Assembly (NCBI RefSeq): GCF_003814875.1
Contig: NZ_RKQF01000001.1
Coordinates: 9,300,001-9,364,000 of the forward strand
DNA: 64,000 bases
Direction: 5' to 3'
From: Streptomyces sp. Ag109_O5-1
Lineage (GTDB): Bacteria; Actinomycetota; Actinomycetes; Streptomycetales; Streptomycetaceae
Below are positions 48,333 through 56,628 of the stretch, piece by piece. A program made the translations under genes and the position numbers. Below the pieces are notes generated by a model. That model did no database searches and was not told the origin of the DNA. It was given only the letters and a program-made list of their open reading frames with translations. The first letter of the stretch is position 1. Every line of letters begins with the position of its first letter.

Positions 48333-49778
48333 ATGCAAGAGCGTAGCAGCGTCCTTGAACTGGCGGAAAAACTGAGGCGAGACCTCGACCGCTACTCACC
48401 CGGAGGAAAGCTCCCATCGAGCCGGGCGCTCGTAGAGCGGTTCCGGGTGAGCCCGGTGACCGTCTCCCGGGCGCTGGCCCAGCTGGTCGCCGAGGGCCTG
48501 GTCGTCACCCGGCCCGGCGCCGGTGCCTTCAAGGCCCGGCCGCGCACCACGGCCGAGCCCGCCGGGGACACCTCCTGGCAGGAGGTGGCGCTCAGCGCCG
48601 ACGGCGCCCTCGACGTGGTGCCGCGCACGGTCGACGCGTCCGGGGTCACGGTGTGCCTCGCCGTCCCGCCGCCGGGTGTCCTGGAGCTCAGCGGCGGCTA
48701 TCTGCACGCCTCCCTGGAGCCGGAGCGGGCGATGGCGGCGGCGCTGGCGCGGGCCGGCCGCCGTCCCGGCGCCTGGGGGCGGCCGCCCCTCGAAGGGCTG
48801 CCGGAGCTGCGCGAATGGTTCGCCCGCGAGATCGGCGGCGCGGTCACCGCGGCCGAGGTGCTGATCGCGAACGGCGGCCAGTCCGCCCTGGCCACCGCCC
48901 TGCGCGCACTCGCCCCGCCCGGCGCCCCGATCCTCGTCGAGTCCCCGACCTACCCCGGCATGCTCGCCATCGCCCGTGCCGCCGGCCTCCGCCCCGTCCC
49001 GGTCCCCGTCGACCCCGACGGGGTGAAACCGGAGCTGCTGGCCGACGCCTTCCGGGCCACCGGCGCCCGGGTGTTCGTCTGCCAGCCCCTCTTCCAGAAC
49101 CCGACCGGCGCCGTCCTCGCCCCCGGCCGCCGCCCCGAAGTGCTCCGCATCGCCCGCGAGGCGGGCGCCTTCGTGATCGAGGACGACTACGTACGACGGC
49201 TGGTGCACGCCGACGCCGGACCGCTGCCCCGGCCGCTGGCCGCCGACGACCCCGACGGAGTCGTCGTCCACGTCGTCTCACTGACGAAGGCCACCTCGCC
49301 CAGCTTCCGGGTGAGCGCCCTGGCGGCCCGGGGCCCGGTCCTCGAACGCCTGCGCGCCATCCAGATCGTCGACACCTTCTTCGTCCCCCGGCCCCTCCAG
49401 GAGGCCGCCCTCGAACTCGTCGGCTCCCCGGCCTGGCCCCGCCATCTGCGCAACCTGTCGGCGGAGTTGAAGACCCGCCGCGACGCCCTGACCGGCGCCC
49501 TCGCCCACCGGCTCCCCGAACTCGCCCTCCCGCACATCCCCTCCGGCGGCTACCACCTCTGGGTGCGTCTCCCCGAAGGCATCGCCGACGCGACCCTGAC
49601 CGCCGCCGCCCTCCGGGCGGGCGTCGCCATCACCCCGGGCCGCCCGTACTTCAGCGCCGAACCCCCGGCCGCCCACGTCCGTCTGAGCTTCGCGGCGGTC
49701 GCCGGGGCGGGGGAGATCACCGAGGGGGTACGACGGCTGCGGGCGGCCTGCGACGAGGTGCTGAGGACCGGACCGTGA
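48333..49778 (+). CDS. MocR-type GntR/aminotransferase regulator
   Basis: A 481-residue MocR protein: a GntR winged helix (LAEKLRRDLDRYSPGGKLPS, SRALVERFRVSPVTVSRALA, residues about 10-75) fused to a fold-type I aminotransferase domain. PLP-site motifs are GGQSALATALRALAP, VCQPLFQNPTGAVLAPGRR, VIEDDYVRRL and the probable Schiff-base lysine in VVSLTKATSPSFRVSALA. MocR proteins sense PLP or amino compounds and control transport or synthesis genes; the divergent DMT exporter is the likely target. The start ATG 48333 has no ribosome site and may be leaderless. The start codons of the two divergent genes overlap as CATG if the longer EamA start is used. Confidence 0.93.
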   Translation: MQERSSVLELAEKLRRDLDRYSPGGKLPSSRALVERFRVSPVTVSRALAQLVAEGLVVTRPGAGAFKARPRTTAEPAGDTSWQEVALSADGALDVVPRTVDASGVTVCLAVPPPGVLELSGGYLHASLEPERAMAAALARAGRRPGAWGRPPLEGLPELREWFAREIGGAVTAAEVLIANGGQSALATALRALAPPGAPILVESPTYPGMLAIARAAGLRPVPVPVDPDGVKPELLADAFRATGARVFVCQPLFQNPTGAVLAPGRRPEVLRIAREAGAFVIEDDYVRRLVHADAGPLPRPLAADDPDGVVVHVVSLTKATSPSFRVSALAARGPVLERLRAIQIVDTFFVPRPLQEAALELVGSPAWPRHLRNLSAELKTRRDALTGALAHRLPELALPHIPSGGYHLWVRLPEGIADATLTAAALRAGVAITPGRPYFSAEPPAAHVRLSFAAVAGAGEITEGVRRLRAACDEVLRTGP

Positions 49779-49821
49779 AATCCGATCGACGCCGGTGCCC
49801 CCGACCGGTGAGGATCCCCGC

Positions 49822-50268
49822 ATGAGCGATGCACCCGACCTCCCCGAGGGCTACGAATTCTCCGCCGACACCGACCGCGTGGACGTCGAGCGCGTCCACG
49901 GCTGGCTGTCGACCGACGCCTACTGGGCGACCGGCCGGCCACTGGAGCAGCAGCAAAGGGCGATGGCGGGTTCCCTGAACTTCGGGGTGTACGACACCGT
50001 CACCGGGGAGCAGGTGTCGTACGCGCGCGTGGTGACCGACCATGCGCTGTTCGCCTGGCTCGCCGACGTGTACGTCGACCCGTCGGTACGCGGCAAGGGC
50101 GTCGGCACGGCGATGGTCGGGGCGATCCGCGAGCACCTGCGGCCGACCGGGGTGCGGCGCGTGCTGCTGGCCACCAGCGACGCCCACGGCGTCTACGAGA
50201 AGGTCGGATTCGCCCCGCTCGAACACCCGGACATGTGGATGGCGCTCTACTACACGCCGCCCGCGTGA
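49822..50268 (+). CDS. GNAT-family N-acetyltransferase
   Basis: A 148-residue GNAT protein. The acetyl-CoA-binding motif A is VDPSVRGKGVGTAMVGAIREHL (R/Q-x-x-G-x-G/A with VRGKGVG), and the C-terminal motif B is VLLATSDAHGVYEKVGFAPLE, ending HPDMWMALYY. It transfers an acetyl group to an amine of a small molecule or a protein; the target is unknown. The start ATG 49822 has GAGG eight bases upstream. It follows the MocR gene by 43 bases and may be expressed with it. Confidence 0.93.
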   Translation: MSDAPDLPEGYEFSADTDRVDVERVHGWLSTDAYWATGRPLEQQQRAMAGSLNFGVYDTVTGEQVSYARVVTDHALFAWLADVYVDPSVRGKGVGTAMVGAIREHLRPTGVRRVLLATSDAHGVYEKVGFAPLEHPDMWMALYYTPPA

Positions 50269-50384
50269 CATTCCGGCCGACTTGTCGGACACCTCCTGAC
50301 CTTTGAGTAACATTTCCTCCACCTTGGACGACTCATCACCCCATAGCCCTTGACCTGCGCACACGTGCGTCACACCATCGCCGC

Positions 50385-50978
50385 ATGTCACTTCGGGTCA
50401 CGTTCGTCGCAGCCGCGCGCAGCTCACCGCTGCTCGCGGAGCGCTTCGAGGACACCCGCCCGCTTGACCAGGCGGGCTGGCAGGAGGTGCAGCATGCCGC
50501 GGGTGAGCTGCTGCCCCTCGCGGCGGCTGAGCTGCGCTACTGCTCGCCGACGCCACGCAGCCGTTCGACCGGTGAGGGCCTGGGGTACGCCCCGCTGGTG
50601 CAGGTCGCTCTGCGCGACTGCGACATGGGCCGCTGGCGCGGGCTGACCCTCGGCGAGGCGATGGCCAGGGAGCCGGACCAGGTGGACGCCTGGCTGGCCG
50701 ACCCGCGCGCCATCCCGCACGGCGGCGAGTCGCTGCTGGCGTTCATCTCCAGGGTCGGCGGCTGGCTCGACACCCGGCCGGTGGGCGACGGCGGCCGGAT
50801 CGTCGCCGTGGCCGAGCCCTCGGTGATCCGCGCCGCCCTCGTCTACGCCCTCAAGGCACCGCCCTCGAGCTACTGGAACATCGACGTCCGCCCGCTGTCG
50901 ACGACCACGGTGACGGGCATCGCCGGCCGCTGGAACCTCCGCTTCGACGCGGCGTCGGCACAGGCGTCGCGCACGTAG
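50385..50978 (+). CDS. Histidine-phosphatase fold pseudoenzyme
   Basis: A 197-residue protein of the phosphoglycerate mutase-like (histidine phosphatase) fold. The first strand, which should end in the catalytic RHG (e.g. LVRHGET), reads VTFVAAARSSPL, and the second catalytic region, normally SHGGVIR, reads VAVAEPSVIRAAL; so both catalytic histidines are replaced. Flanking family positions are kept: YCSPTPRSRSTGEGLG, DCDMGRWRGLTLGEAM and GGESLLAFISRVGGWL. It is therefore probably not a phosphatase, but a ligand-binding or regulatory relative. Start ATG 50385; TTGACC lies 36 bases upstream as a -35 candidate. It is convergent with DUF6314. Confidence 0.85.
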   Translation: MSLRVTFVAAARSSPLLAERFEDTRPLDQAGWQEVQHAAGELLPLAAAELRYCSPTPRSRSTGEGLGYAPLVQVALRDCDMGRWRGLTLGEAMAREPDQVDAWLADPRAIPHGGESLLAFISRVGGWLDTRPVGDGGRIVAVAEPSVIRAALVYALKAPPSSYWNIDVRPLSTTTVTGIAGRWNLRFDAASAQASRT

Positions 50979-51030
50979 GCGCTCCGCTGGGTGCGCCGGG
51001 GCGTGTCCTGCCTCGTCCGCAGCGACGTCG

Positions 51031-51096
51031 TGGCTGGTCGCGCAGTTCCTCCCCCAGCCTTCGGCCGGGGGTGCCCCCAGCGCCCCTTCAGGGCGC
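51031..51096 (+). repeat. Dispersed hairpin repeat, copy E
   Basis: TGGCTGGTCGCGCAGTTCCT, then CCCCCAG..CCGGGGG and the hairpin GCGCCCCTTCAGGGCGC (51080-51096). Very similar to copy C. It lies between convergent genes; the last four codons and stop of the DUF6314 gene fall inside its hairpin end. Confidence 0.8.
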
Positions 51097-51540
51097 CCCA
51101 CGCACGTAGTCGGTCGTCAGGACCAGGTCCTTCGCCGGGCCGCCCACCCGCCACACCGTCCGCCAGTGGTCGGCGTCCCGGACCGTGAACTCGCCCCGGT
51201 AGAGGTCGGCCGCGCAGGGGTGGTCGGCGACATACCGCCCCGACGTCAGGTCCAGGTCGTGGAAGGGCCGCCCGTCGGCGAACCGCACGTCCGCCGTCCC
51301 CGGCCGCGCGCCGGGCAGGAAGCGCAGGGTGCGCTCGGCGGGCCGGGCCACGCCCTGCCAGATGAACGTCCCGGACTCCTCATGCAGCAGTCCGCCCCCG
51401 GTCAGCGGGCGGAACACCGTGGCGCCCTCGAAACGCCCCTCGTCCCCGCCCGCCAGATCACGCACGGTCCGCTCGACGCGCCACCGCCCGCTGAGATGGG
51501 TCAGTACATCAGGCACCGGCCAGAAGTCGTCCACGGTCAC
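51088..51540 (-). CDS. DUF6314 family protein
   Basis: A 150-residue protein of the DUF6314 type: LTHLSGRWRVERTVRDLAGG, FEGATVFRPLTGGGLLHEES, FADGRPFHDLDLTSG and HPCAADLYRGEFTVRDADHW, TVWRVGGPAKDLVLTTDY. It looks like a lipocalin/streptavidin-like small beta barrel of unknown function. GTG 51540 is the start, with GGAGG upstream, and overlaps the stop of the upstream membrane protein gene as GTGA. The C-terminus (VRGAP) is encoded by the end of repeat copy E, so the ancestral stop may have been changed by repeat insertion. Confidence 0.85.
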   Translation of the reverse strand: MTVDDFWPVPDVLTHLSGRWRVERTVRDLAGGDEGRFEGATVFRPLTGGGLLHEESGTFIWQGVARPAERTLRFLPGARPGTADVRFADGRPFHDLDLTSGRYVADHPCAADLYRGEFTVRDADHWRTVWRVGGPAKDLVLTTDYVRGAP

Positions 51541-51800
51541 CCCTCCTCCGTGCGCGGGGAGCTGGTCGGCTGCTTCGGCCGGGGAGTCCCGGTCGGCGCC
51601 TTGCGCTCGGCCTGCTGCCTGATCTCGTAGTGCGAGGCATGACTGGTCGCCCGGAACGCCTCCTCGTACGCGGCCATCACCCCACCGAGCCCGCAGCCCG
51701 CGGCGCCCCGCCGCCGGATGTACCGCGCCAGCCAGGTCAGACATGCCAGGACGGCACCGAAACCGGCGAGCACGATCAGGTACGGCAGCGGCGTCTGCAT
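51537..51800 (-). CDS. Small single-pass membrane protein
   Basis: An 87-residue protein with one N-terminal transmembrane helix (YLIVLAGFGAVLACLTWLAR) and a cytoplasmic tail with helix AAYEEAFRATSHASHYEIRQ and a Lys/Pro/Thr-rich end. It overlaps the DUF6314 gene by four bases (GTGA), so the two are coupled. The start ATG at 51800 is the only one in range. Similar small proteins precede DUF6314 in other streptomycetes as far as I recall, but I cannot name a family. No catalytic motif. Confidence 0.78.
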   Translation of the reverse strand: MQTPLPYLIVLAGFGAVLACLTWLARYIRRRGAAGCGLGGVMAAYEEAFRATSHASHYEIRQQAERKAPTGTPRPKQPTSSPRTEEG

Positions 51801-51823
51801 CCCCAGACCCTACGCCCGCCCCA

Positions 51824-51852
51824 TTGACGCGCTCATGCCCCCTACATATCTT
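51824..51852 (+). promoter_or_regulatory. Promoter upstream of the arabinofuranosidase remnant
   Basis: TTGACG (51824-51829), 17 bases, TATCTT (51847-51852): near-consensus housekeeping promoter. It would transcribe into the GH51 pseudogene, and it lies 23 bases before an inverted repeat. Confidence 0.45.
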
Positions 51853-51874
51853 GCCGTTCGAAGTGCTGACAGCT

Positions 51875-51890
51875 GTTCGATATTGCGAAC
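51875..51890. promoter_or_regulatory. Inverted repeat GTTCG-N6-CGAAC
   Basis: GTTCGATATTGCGAAC has five-base perfect arms around ATATTG; similar half-sites (CGTTCGAA) lie 20 bases upstream. IclR-type and related sugar-gene operators have this shape. It directly precedes the break where arabinofuranosidase coding begins. Confidence 0.45.
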
Positions 51891-53836
51891 GGCTGGGCCG
51901 AGTACCGGGCGACCTTCACCGCCTCCCGCACCAGCTCCACCGGCCGCCTCACCGTGGCCAGTTCGGACGCCGCCGCGCTCGACATGGTCTCCCTCTCCCG
52001 CGCGACACCTACAAGCACGAGCCGAACGGCCTGCGCAAGGACCTCGCCGAGAAGATCGCCGCCCTGCACCCGGGCTTCGTCCGCTTCCCCGGCGGCTGCC
52101 TGGTCAACACCGGCTCCATGCAGGACTACAGCGAGGCCTCCGGCTACCAGCGCAAGCGGTCGTACCAGTGGAAGGACACCGTCGGCCCGGTCGAGACCCG
52201 CGCCACCAACGCCAACTTCTGGGGTTACAACCAGAGTTACGGCCTCGGCTACTACGAGTACTTCCGCTTCGCCGAGGACATCGGCGCGATGCCGCTGCCC
52301 GTCGTACCGGCCCTCGTGACCGGCTGCGGCCAGAACAAGGCCATCGACGACGACGCGCTGCTCAAGCGGCACCTCCAGGACACCCTCGACCTCATCGAGT
52401 TCGCCAACGGGCCGGCGACCTCGACCTGGGGCAAGGTGCGCGCCGAGATGGGCCACCCCAAGCCCTTCCACCTCACCCATATCGAGGTCGGCAACGAGGA
52501 GAACCTGCCCACCGAGTTCTTCGCCCGCTTCACACAGTTCCGGACCGCCATCCAGGCGAAGTACCCGTACATGCAGGTGATCTCCAACTCCGGCCCGGAC
52601 GACTCGGGTTCGACCTTCGACACGGCCTGGCAGCTCAACAAGGACGCCAAGGTCGACATGGTCGACGAGCACTACTACAACAGCCCGCAGTGGTTCCTGC
52701 AGAACAACGACCGCTACGACTCCTACGACAGGAACGGGCCGAAGGTCTTCGTCGGCGAGTACGCCTCCGGCGGCAACACCTTCAAGAACGGCCTCGCCGA
52801 GGCGGCCTACATGACCGGCCTCGAACGCAACGCGGACGTCGTGAAACTCGCCTCCTGCGCCCCGCTGTTCGCCAACGAGGACTACGTCCAGTGGCGCCCG
52901 GACCTGGTCTGGTTCAACAACCACGCCTCCTGGGGCTCCGCGAACTACGAGGTCCAGAAGCTGTTCATGAACAACGTCGGCGACCGGGTGGTCCCGAGCA
53001 CGGCCACCACCACACCGAACGTCAGCGGCCCGATCTCCGGTGCCGTCGGCCTGTCGACCTGGAACACCAGCGCCGCCTACGACGACGTCAAGGTGACCGA
53101 CGCCGACGGCAGCACACTGCCGAGCGACGACTTCTCCGGCGACGCCTCGCAGTGGACGCACACCGGCGGCGGCAGCTGGGCCGTCCAGGACGGCCAGTAC
53201 GTCGAGACCTCCGACACCGCCGAGAACACCATGGTCCAGGCCGGCGACACCAACTGGCACGACTACGACCTGCATGTGAAGGCCACCAAGAAGTCCGGCA
53301 AGGAGGGCTTCCTCGTCGCCTTCGGCGTCAAGGACACGGGCAGCTACTACTGGTGGAACATCGGCGGCTGGAACAACACCCAGACCGCGGTCGAGCAGGC
53401 CGTCGACGGCGGCAAGTCGACACTGATCGCCAAGGCCGGGTCGGTCGAGACCGGCCGCGCCTACGACGTCGACATCAAGGTGCGGGGCCGGCAGGTCACC
53501 CTCTACCTCGACGGTCAGGAGTGGGGCAGCTTCGCCGACAACAAGCCGGCCGAGCCCTTCCGGCAGGTCGTCACCAAGGACGGGAAGACCGGTGATCTGA
53601 TCGTCAAGGTCGTCAACGCCCAGTCCACGGCGGCCCGTACGGCCATCGACCTCGGCGACGCCGAGGTGGCGAAGAAGGCGCGGGTGACCACGCTCGCGGC
53701 GGCACAGGACGCGGTGAACACCGAGACGGCCACCGCGGTCGCCCCGGTCACGTCCACCCTCACCGGGGTCGCCGACAGGTTCACCTACACCTTCCCGGCG
53801 AACTCGGTCACCTTCCTGCGGATCAGGCAGAAGTAG
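51891..53836 (+). pseudogene. GH51-like alpha-L-arabinofuranosidase, 5'-truncated and frameshifted
   Basis: From 51891 one frame reads GWAEYRATFTASRTSSTGRL..ALDMVSL, and after about 51996 a second frame continues PRDTYKHEPNGLRKDLAEKI to the end at 53836. One lost base in CTCTCCCGCGCG joins them; together they match a secreted GH51 alpha-L-arabinofuranosidase. The N-terminal signal and about the first 150-200 residues are missing. The catalytic part retains HIEVGNEENLPTEF (acid/base Glu) and VGEYASGG (nucleophile Glu), and a C-terminal concanavalin-like domain starts near VGLSTWNTSAAYDDVKVTD. No start codon is left after the break. A promoter and operator remain upstream. The 3' end overlaps the convergent gene. 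Confidence 0.85.
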
Positions 53837-54257
53837 TGTCCTGCGTGGGCTGCTGCCCGACCGGCAGCAGCCCACGCTCGGCGAACACCTTCTTGGCGAC
53901 CAGGGTGGCGTTGAGTGCCTTGGGGAAACCGCAGTACCCGGCGGAGTGCAGCAGGGCCTCGACGATCTCCTCGGGGGTCAGGCCCACGTTGAGGGCCGCG
54001 TTGACGTGCACCTCCAGCTGCGGCTCGCAGCCGCCCAGCGCGGTGAGCATGCCCAGGGTCACCAACTGCCGGTCCCGGGGCGCGAGTCCGGGCCGGGAGT
54101 AGATCTCGCCGAAGCCCCAGGCGACGACCTGGTGGCCCAGCTCGGGGTTGATGTCGGCCAGCGAGTCGATGACCCGCTGCCCGACCTCGCCGTCGACCTT
54201 CCGCAGGACCTCCAGGCCGTGGGCGAAACGTTCTTCGCGCGTGGTGCTCTCGCTCAT
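53823..54257 (-). CDS. Carboxymuconolactone decarboxylase family protein
   Basis: A 144-residue protein of the PcaC/AhpD-like family: FAHGLEVLRKVDGEVGQRVI, RDRQLVTLGMLTALGGCEPQ, LEVHVNAALNVGLTPEEIVE and EALLHSAGYCGFPKALNA. The single Cys in GGCEPQ and the Cys in AGYCGF are not the CxxC of AhpD, so peroxidase activity is doubtful and a PcaC-like decarboxylase role is more likely. The start ATG at 54257 has GGAAGAG upstream; the stop overlaps the arabinofuranosidase pseudogene end. No protocatechuate pathway gene is adjacent. Confidence 0.9.
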   Translation of the reverse strand: MSESTTREERFAHGLEVLRKVDGEVGQRVIDSLADINPELGHQVVAWGFGEIYSRPGLAPRDRQLVTLGMLTALGGCEPQLEVHVNAALNVGLTPEEIVEALLHSAGYCGFPKALNATLVAKKVFAERGLLPVGQQPTQDTTSA

Positions 54258-54344
54258 GTCAGCTCTTCCGTTCTCCTCGGATCCGGTCACGACCAGAAGA
54301 ACGCTAGGAGTTGGAGCGCGCTCCAGGTCAAGCCGGTTTCGCGG

Positions 54345-55331
54345 TCACCCCAGCGCGCGCAGCGCGGCGACCCGTTCGCCGAGGAACTCCCGTGTCCAGT
54401 CGGCGTGTTCACCGGTATAACCCCGGGGCCCGCACTCCACGACCAGGATCAGTCCCAGGTACAGGCCGTAGAGCGCGAGGCGGTGGCGCAGCGCCGGCGT
54501 GAACTCGAGGCGGCCGCCGGCACCCAGGTACCCCGCCACCAGATCGCTGTCCGGGCCTACGTCCCCGCCGAACTCCAGGGAGACCAGTTCGGCGGCCGGG
54601 TCGCCCCAGAAGGCCCGCTCGTGGTCGATGAGGCCGGTGATCCGGGCCCCGTTCCCGGGGTGGTCGACGAAGATGTTGCCCGGCCACAGGTCGAAGTGGA
54701 CCAGACGGGGCTCGCCGACCTCGTCCAGCGCGGGGCCGCCCTCGGCCACCAGGGCCCGGATGCCGGAGGCGGGCACCCCGAGGTCGGACTCCCAGCGTCC
54801 GGCGTCCTCCAGGAGAGCCTCCACCATGGCGGTGAAGGCGGTGCGCCAGTCGGCGGCGGTCAGGCCGGCCTCCGGCGCCGGGTAGCCGAACCGGCCGTCC
54901 TCGCTGGTCAGGGTGTGCAGCCGGGCGGTGATCGCGCCGAGTTCGCGGCGCAGCTCCGACGCCGTGGCGGGTGGCAGCCGCTCGGCCGCCTTGTCCCACG
55001 GGGTGCCCTCCAGCACGGAGACGGCGAGGAAGCCGTCCCCCGAGTGCAGCAGCGCGGGCGCCGGCACCGCTCCGTCGGCCAGCGCGGCGAGCCGCCGGTA
55101 GACCATGGTCTCGGTCGCCATGATGCCGCGCTCGTACCGCAGCACGGGTATGTCCGCGGGCGGCGCGAGCTTCACCACGGCCGCGCGTCCGTCGTCGAAC
55201 CGCACGCGGTAGGCGGTGTTGAACCAGCCGTCGGTCAGCTCCGCCTCCACCCGGCATCCGATGCCGGTCGCCGCGCGGAGGAGAGTGTCGAGCTCGGACG
55301 CGGACACATGACGCTTGGTCAGGCTCTGCAT
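54345..55331 (-). CDS. APH-fold (aminoglycoside/fructosamine-type) phosphotransferase
   Basis: A 328-residue kinase-fold protein. The ATP lysine is in AAVVKLAPPADI, Brenner's motif is VHFDLWPGNIFVD (His, Asp, Asn) and the metal segment is LIDHERAFWGDPAAELVSLE. The family includes aminoglycoside 3'-phosphotransferases and fructosamine or choline kinases; specificity cannot be read. The start MQSLTKRHVSASELD at 55331 follows family similarity. A CebR-like LacI operator (55361-55374) sits 30 bases upstream, so expression may respond to a cello-oligosaccharide or other LacI ligand. It is transcribed on its own; the LysR gene upstream reads the same way but is 300 bases away. Confidence 0.9.
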   Translation of the reverse strand: MQSLTKRHVSASELDTLLRAATGIGCRVEAELTDGWFNTAYRVRFDDGRAAVVKLAPPADIPVLRYERGIMATETMVYRRLAALADGAVPAPALLHSGDGFLAVSVLEGTPWDKAAERLPPATASELRRELGAITARLHTLTSEDGRFGYPAPEAGLTAADWRTAFTAMVEALLEDAGRWESDLGVPASGIRALVAEGGPALDEVGEPRLVHFDLWPGNIFVDHPGNGARITGLIDHERAFWGDPAAELVSLEFGGDVGPDSDLVAGYLGAGGRLEFTPALRHRLALYGLYLGLILVVECGPRGYTGEHADWTREFLGERVAALRALG

Positions 55332-55360
55332 GGGGCGACTCGCTCTCGTCCAGGGCCGTA

Positions 55361-55374
55361 TGGGAGCGCTCCCG
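55361..55374 (-). promoter_or_regulatory. CebR-like LacI operator
   Basis: TGGGAGCGCTCCCG contains the perfect palindrome GGGAGCGCTCCC and matches the known CebR box TGGGAGCGCTCCCA at 13 of 14 bases. It lies 30 bases upstream of the phosphotransferase start. The remaining gap to 55638 shows nothing recognisable. Confidence 0.6.
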
Positions 55375-55638
55375 AACATACGGGACCCGCCCCGGGGGTG
55401 TCCGGCGGATCCCGCCGGCGCCGAGGGCCCTGACCGCCCTCCCGGCAGAGGTGTCGTCGTCACTCGCCGACGTTTCCCGGCCGTCGGCCGGGAGGCGTCC
55501 CCGCCGCGTCGCCCGCCGTGACAGCGGCCGGTCGGCTCAGCCGACTCCGCCTCGCGGCGGCATGCGCGCCATGCTCCCGCCCGGCCCGGCCCGGCCGGGG
55601 AGCGCCGTCTCCCGCAGCCCGCCCGATCGCCGGACCCC

Positions 55639-56547
55639 TCAGGCCGGTCCCCGGCATCGAATGGTCTCCGCCGCCTCCACCAGCTCGGAGAGCACGGTCC
55701 GCACCGCCCGGCGCGCCGTGCGCTCGGGGCGGTGGAGTACGTCGACGTGGCGGTGGGCCTCGATACCGCCGAGCGGTCTGAGGGTGACACCGGGGTGCGG
55801 GCGGGACGTCCAGCGGGGCATCAGGGCAACTCCGCCGCCCGCGGCGACCACCTCCGCCACCACCGAGATCTCGTTGACCCGGTGGACGATGTCGAGCCGG
55901 CGTCCGGCCGCGGCGGAGACGGCCTCGACGGTCGCGAGCAGCGGGAAGCCGTCGTGCACGGTGATCCAGGGCTGGTCGGCGACGTCCTGTGCGGTCAGGA
56001 CGGACCGCGTGGCCAGCGGGTGGCCGACGGGCAGGGCGATGTCGAGGGGTTCACGCAGCAGCGGCGTGGCCACGGCGGTCCGGGGCCACGGCGGTGCGTG
56101 GTCGAGGCGGTGCGCGACGACCAGGTCGTAGGTGCGGGTGAGGGGCGGGAAGCCGGCCTGGGCCACGTCCTCGTCGTGGAGTGCGAGCCGGGGCGACCCC
56201 GGCGCATCCAGCCGTCGTAGCAGCAGCGGATAGAACGCGGCGGCTCCGCTGTGGAAGGCCGCCACCGACACCGTGCCGTCGGGTTCGTCGACGTACTCGT
56301 CGATGGTGTGCCGGGCCCGGGCCAGTGCCGTCTCCACCCCGATCGCCGCGTCGGCCAGGGCCTGCCCGGCCGCCGTCAGGACCAGCCGGCGCCCGGCGCG
56401 CTCGGTGAGCGGGACCGGGATCGAGCGCTGCAGCAGGCGCAGCTGCTGCGAGATGGCCGAGGGCGTCACCCGCAGCGCCTCCGCGACCGCTGTGACACTG
56501 CCCAGTTCGCCCAGCTCCCGCAGGACGCGCAGCTGCCGTTCGTCCAT
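55639..56547 (-). CDS. LysR-family transcriptional regulator
   Basis: A 302-residue LTTR: winged helix LRVLRELGELGSVTAVAEAL, RVTPSAISQQLRLLQRSI, LTERAGRRLVLTAAGQALAD (residues about 5-70), and a periplasmic-binding-like effector domain (VAAFHSGAAAFYPLLLRRLD, DIALPVGHPLATRS, GGGVALMPRW). It diverges from an EamA exporter, 81 bases away, with a palindromic T-N11-A site between them. LysR-EamA divergent pairs commonly control metabolite or drug export. Effector unknown. Start at 56547, with family similarity from MDERQLRVL. Confidence 0.93.
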   Translation of the reverse strand: MDERQLRVLRELGELGSVTAVAEALRVTPSAISQQLRLLQRSIPVPLTERAGRRLVLTAAGQALADAAIGVETALARARHTIDEYVDEPDGTVSVAAFHSGAAAFYPLLLRRLDAPGSPRLALHDEDVAQAGFPPLTRTYDLVVAHRLDHAPPWPRTAVATPLLREPLDIALPVGHPLATRSVLTAQDVADQPWITVHDGFPLLATVEAVSAAAGRRLDIVHRVNEISVVAEVVAAGGGVALMPRWTSRPHPGVTLRPLGGIEAHRHVDVLHRPERTARRAVRTVLSELVEAAETIRCRGPA

Positions 56548-56555
56548 GGCGTCAG

Positions 56556-56570
56556 TGTAGGTCTGCTACA
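56556..56570. promoter_or_regulatory. LysR box between divergent lysR and EamA genes
   Basis: TGTAGGTCTGCTACA is a perfect five-base inverted repeat with five-base spacer and fits T-N11-A. A second symmetric element GTTGAGCAAC follows 17 bases further toward EamA, consistent with a recognition site plus activation site. Confidence 0.5.
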
Positions 56571-56628
56571 GGGTTGGTTGAGCAACTCGTCGTTTACTTC
56601 ACCGTCCGGGCCGTGGATCGTGAACGGC

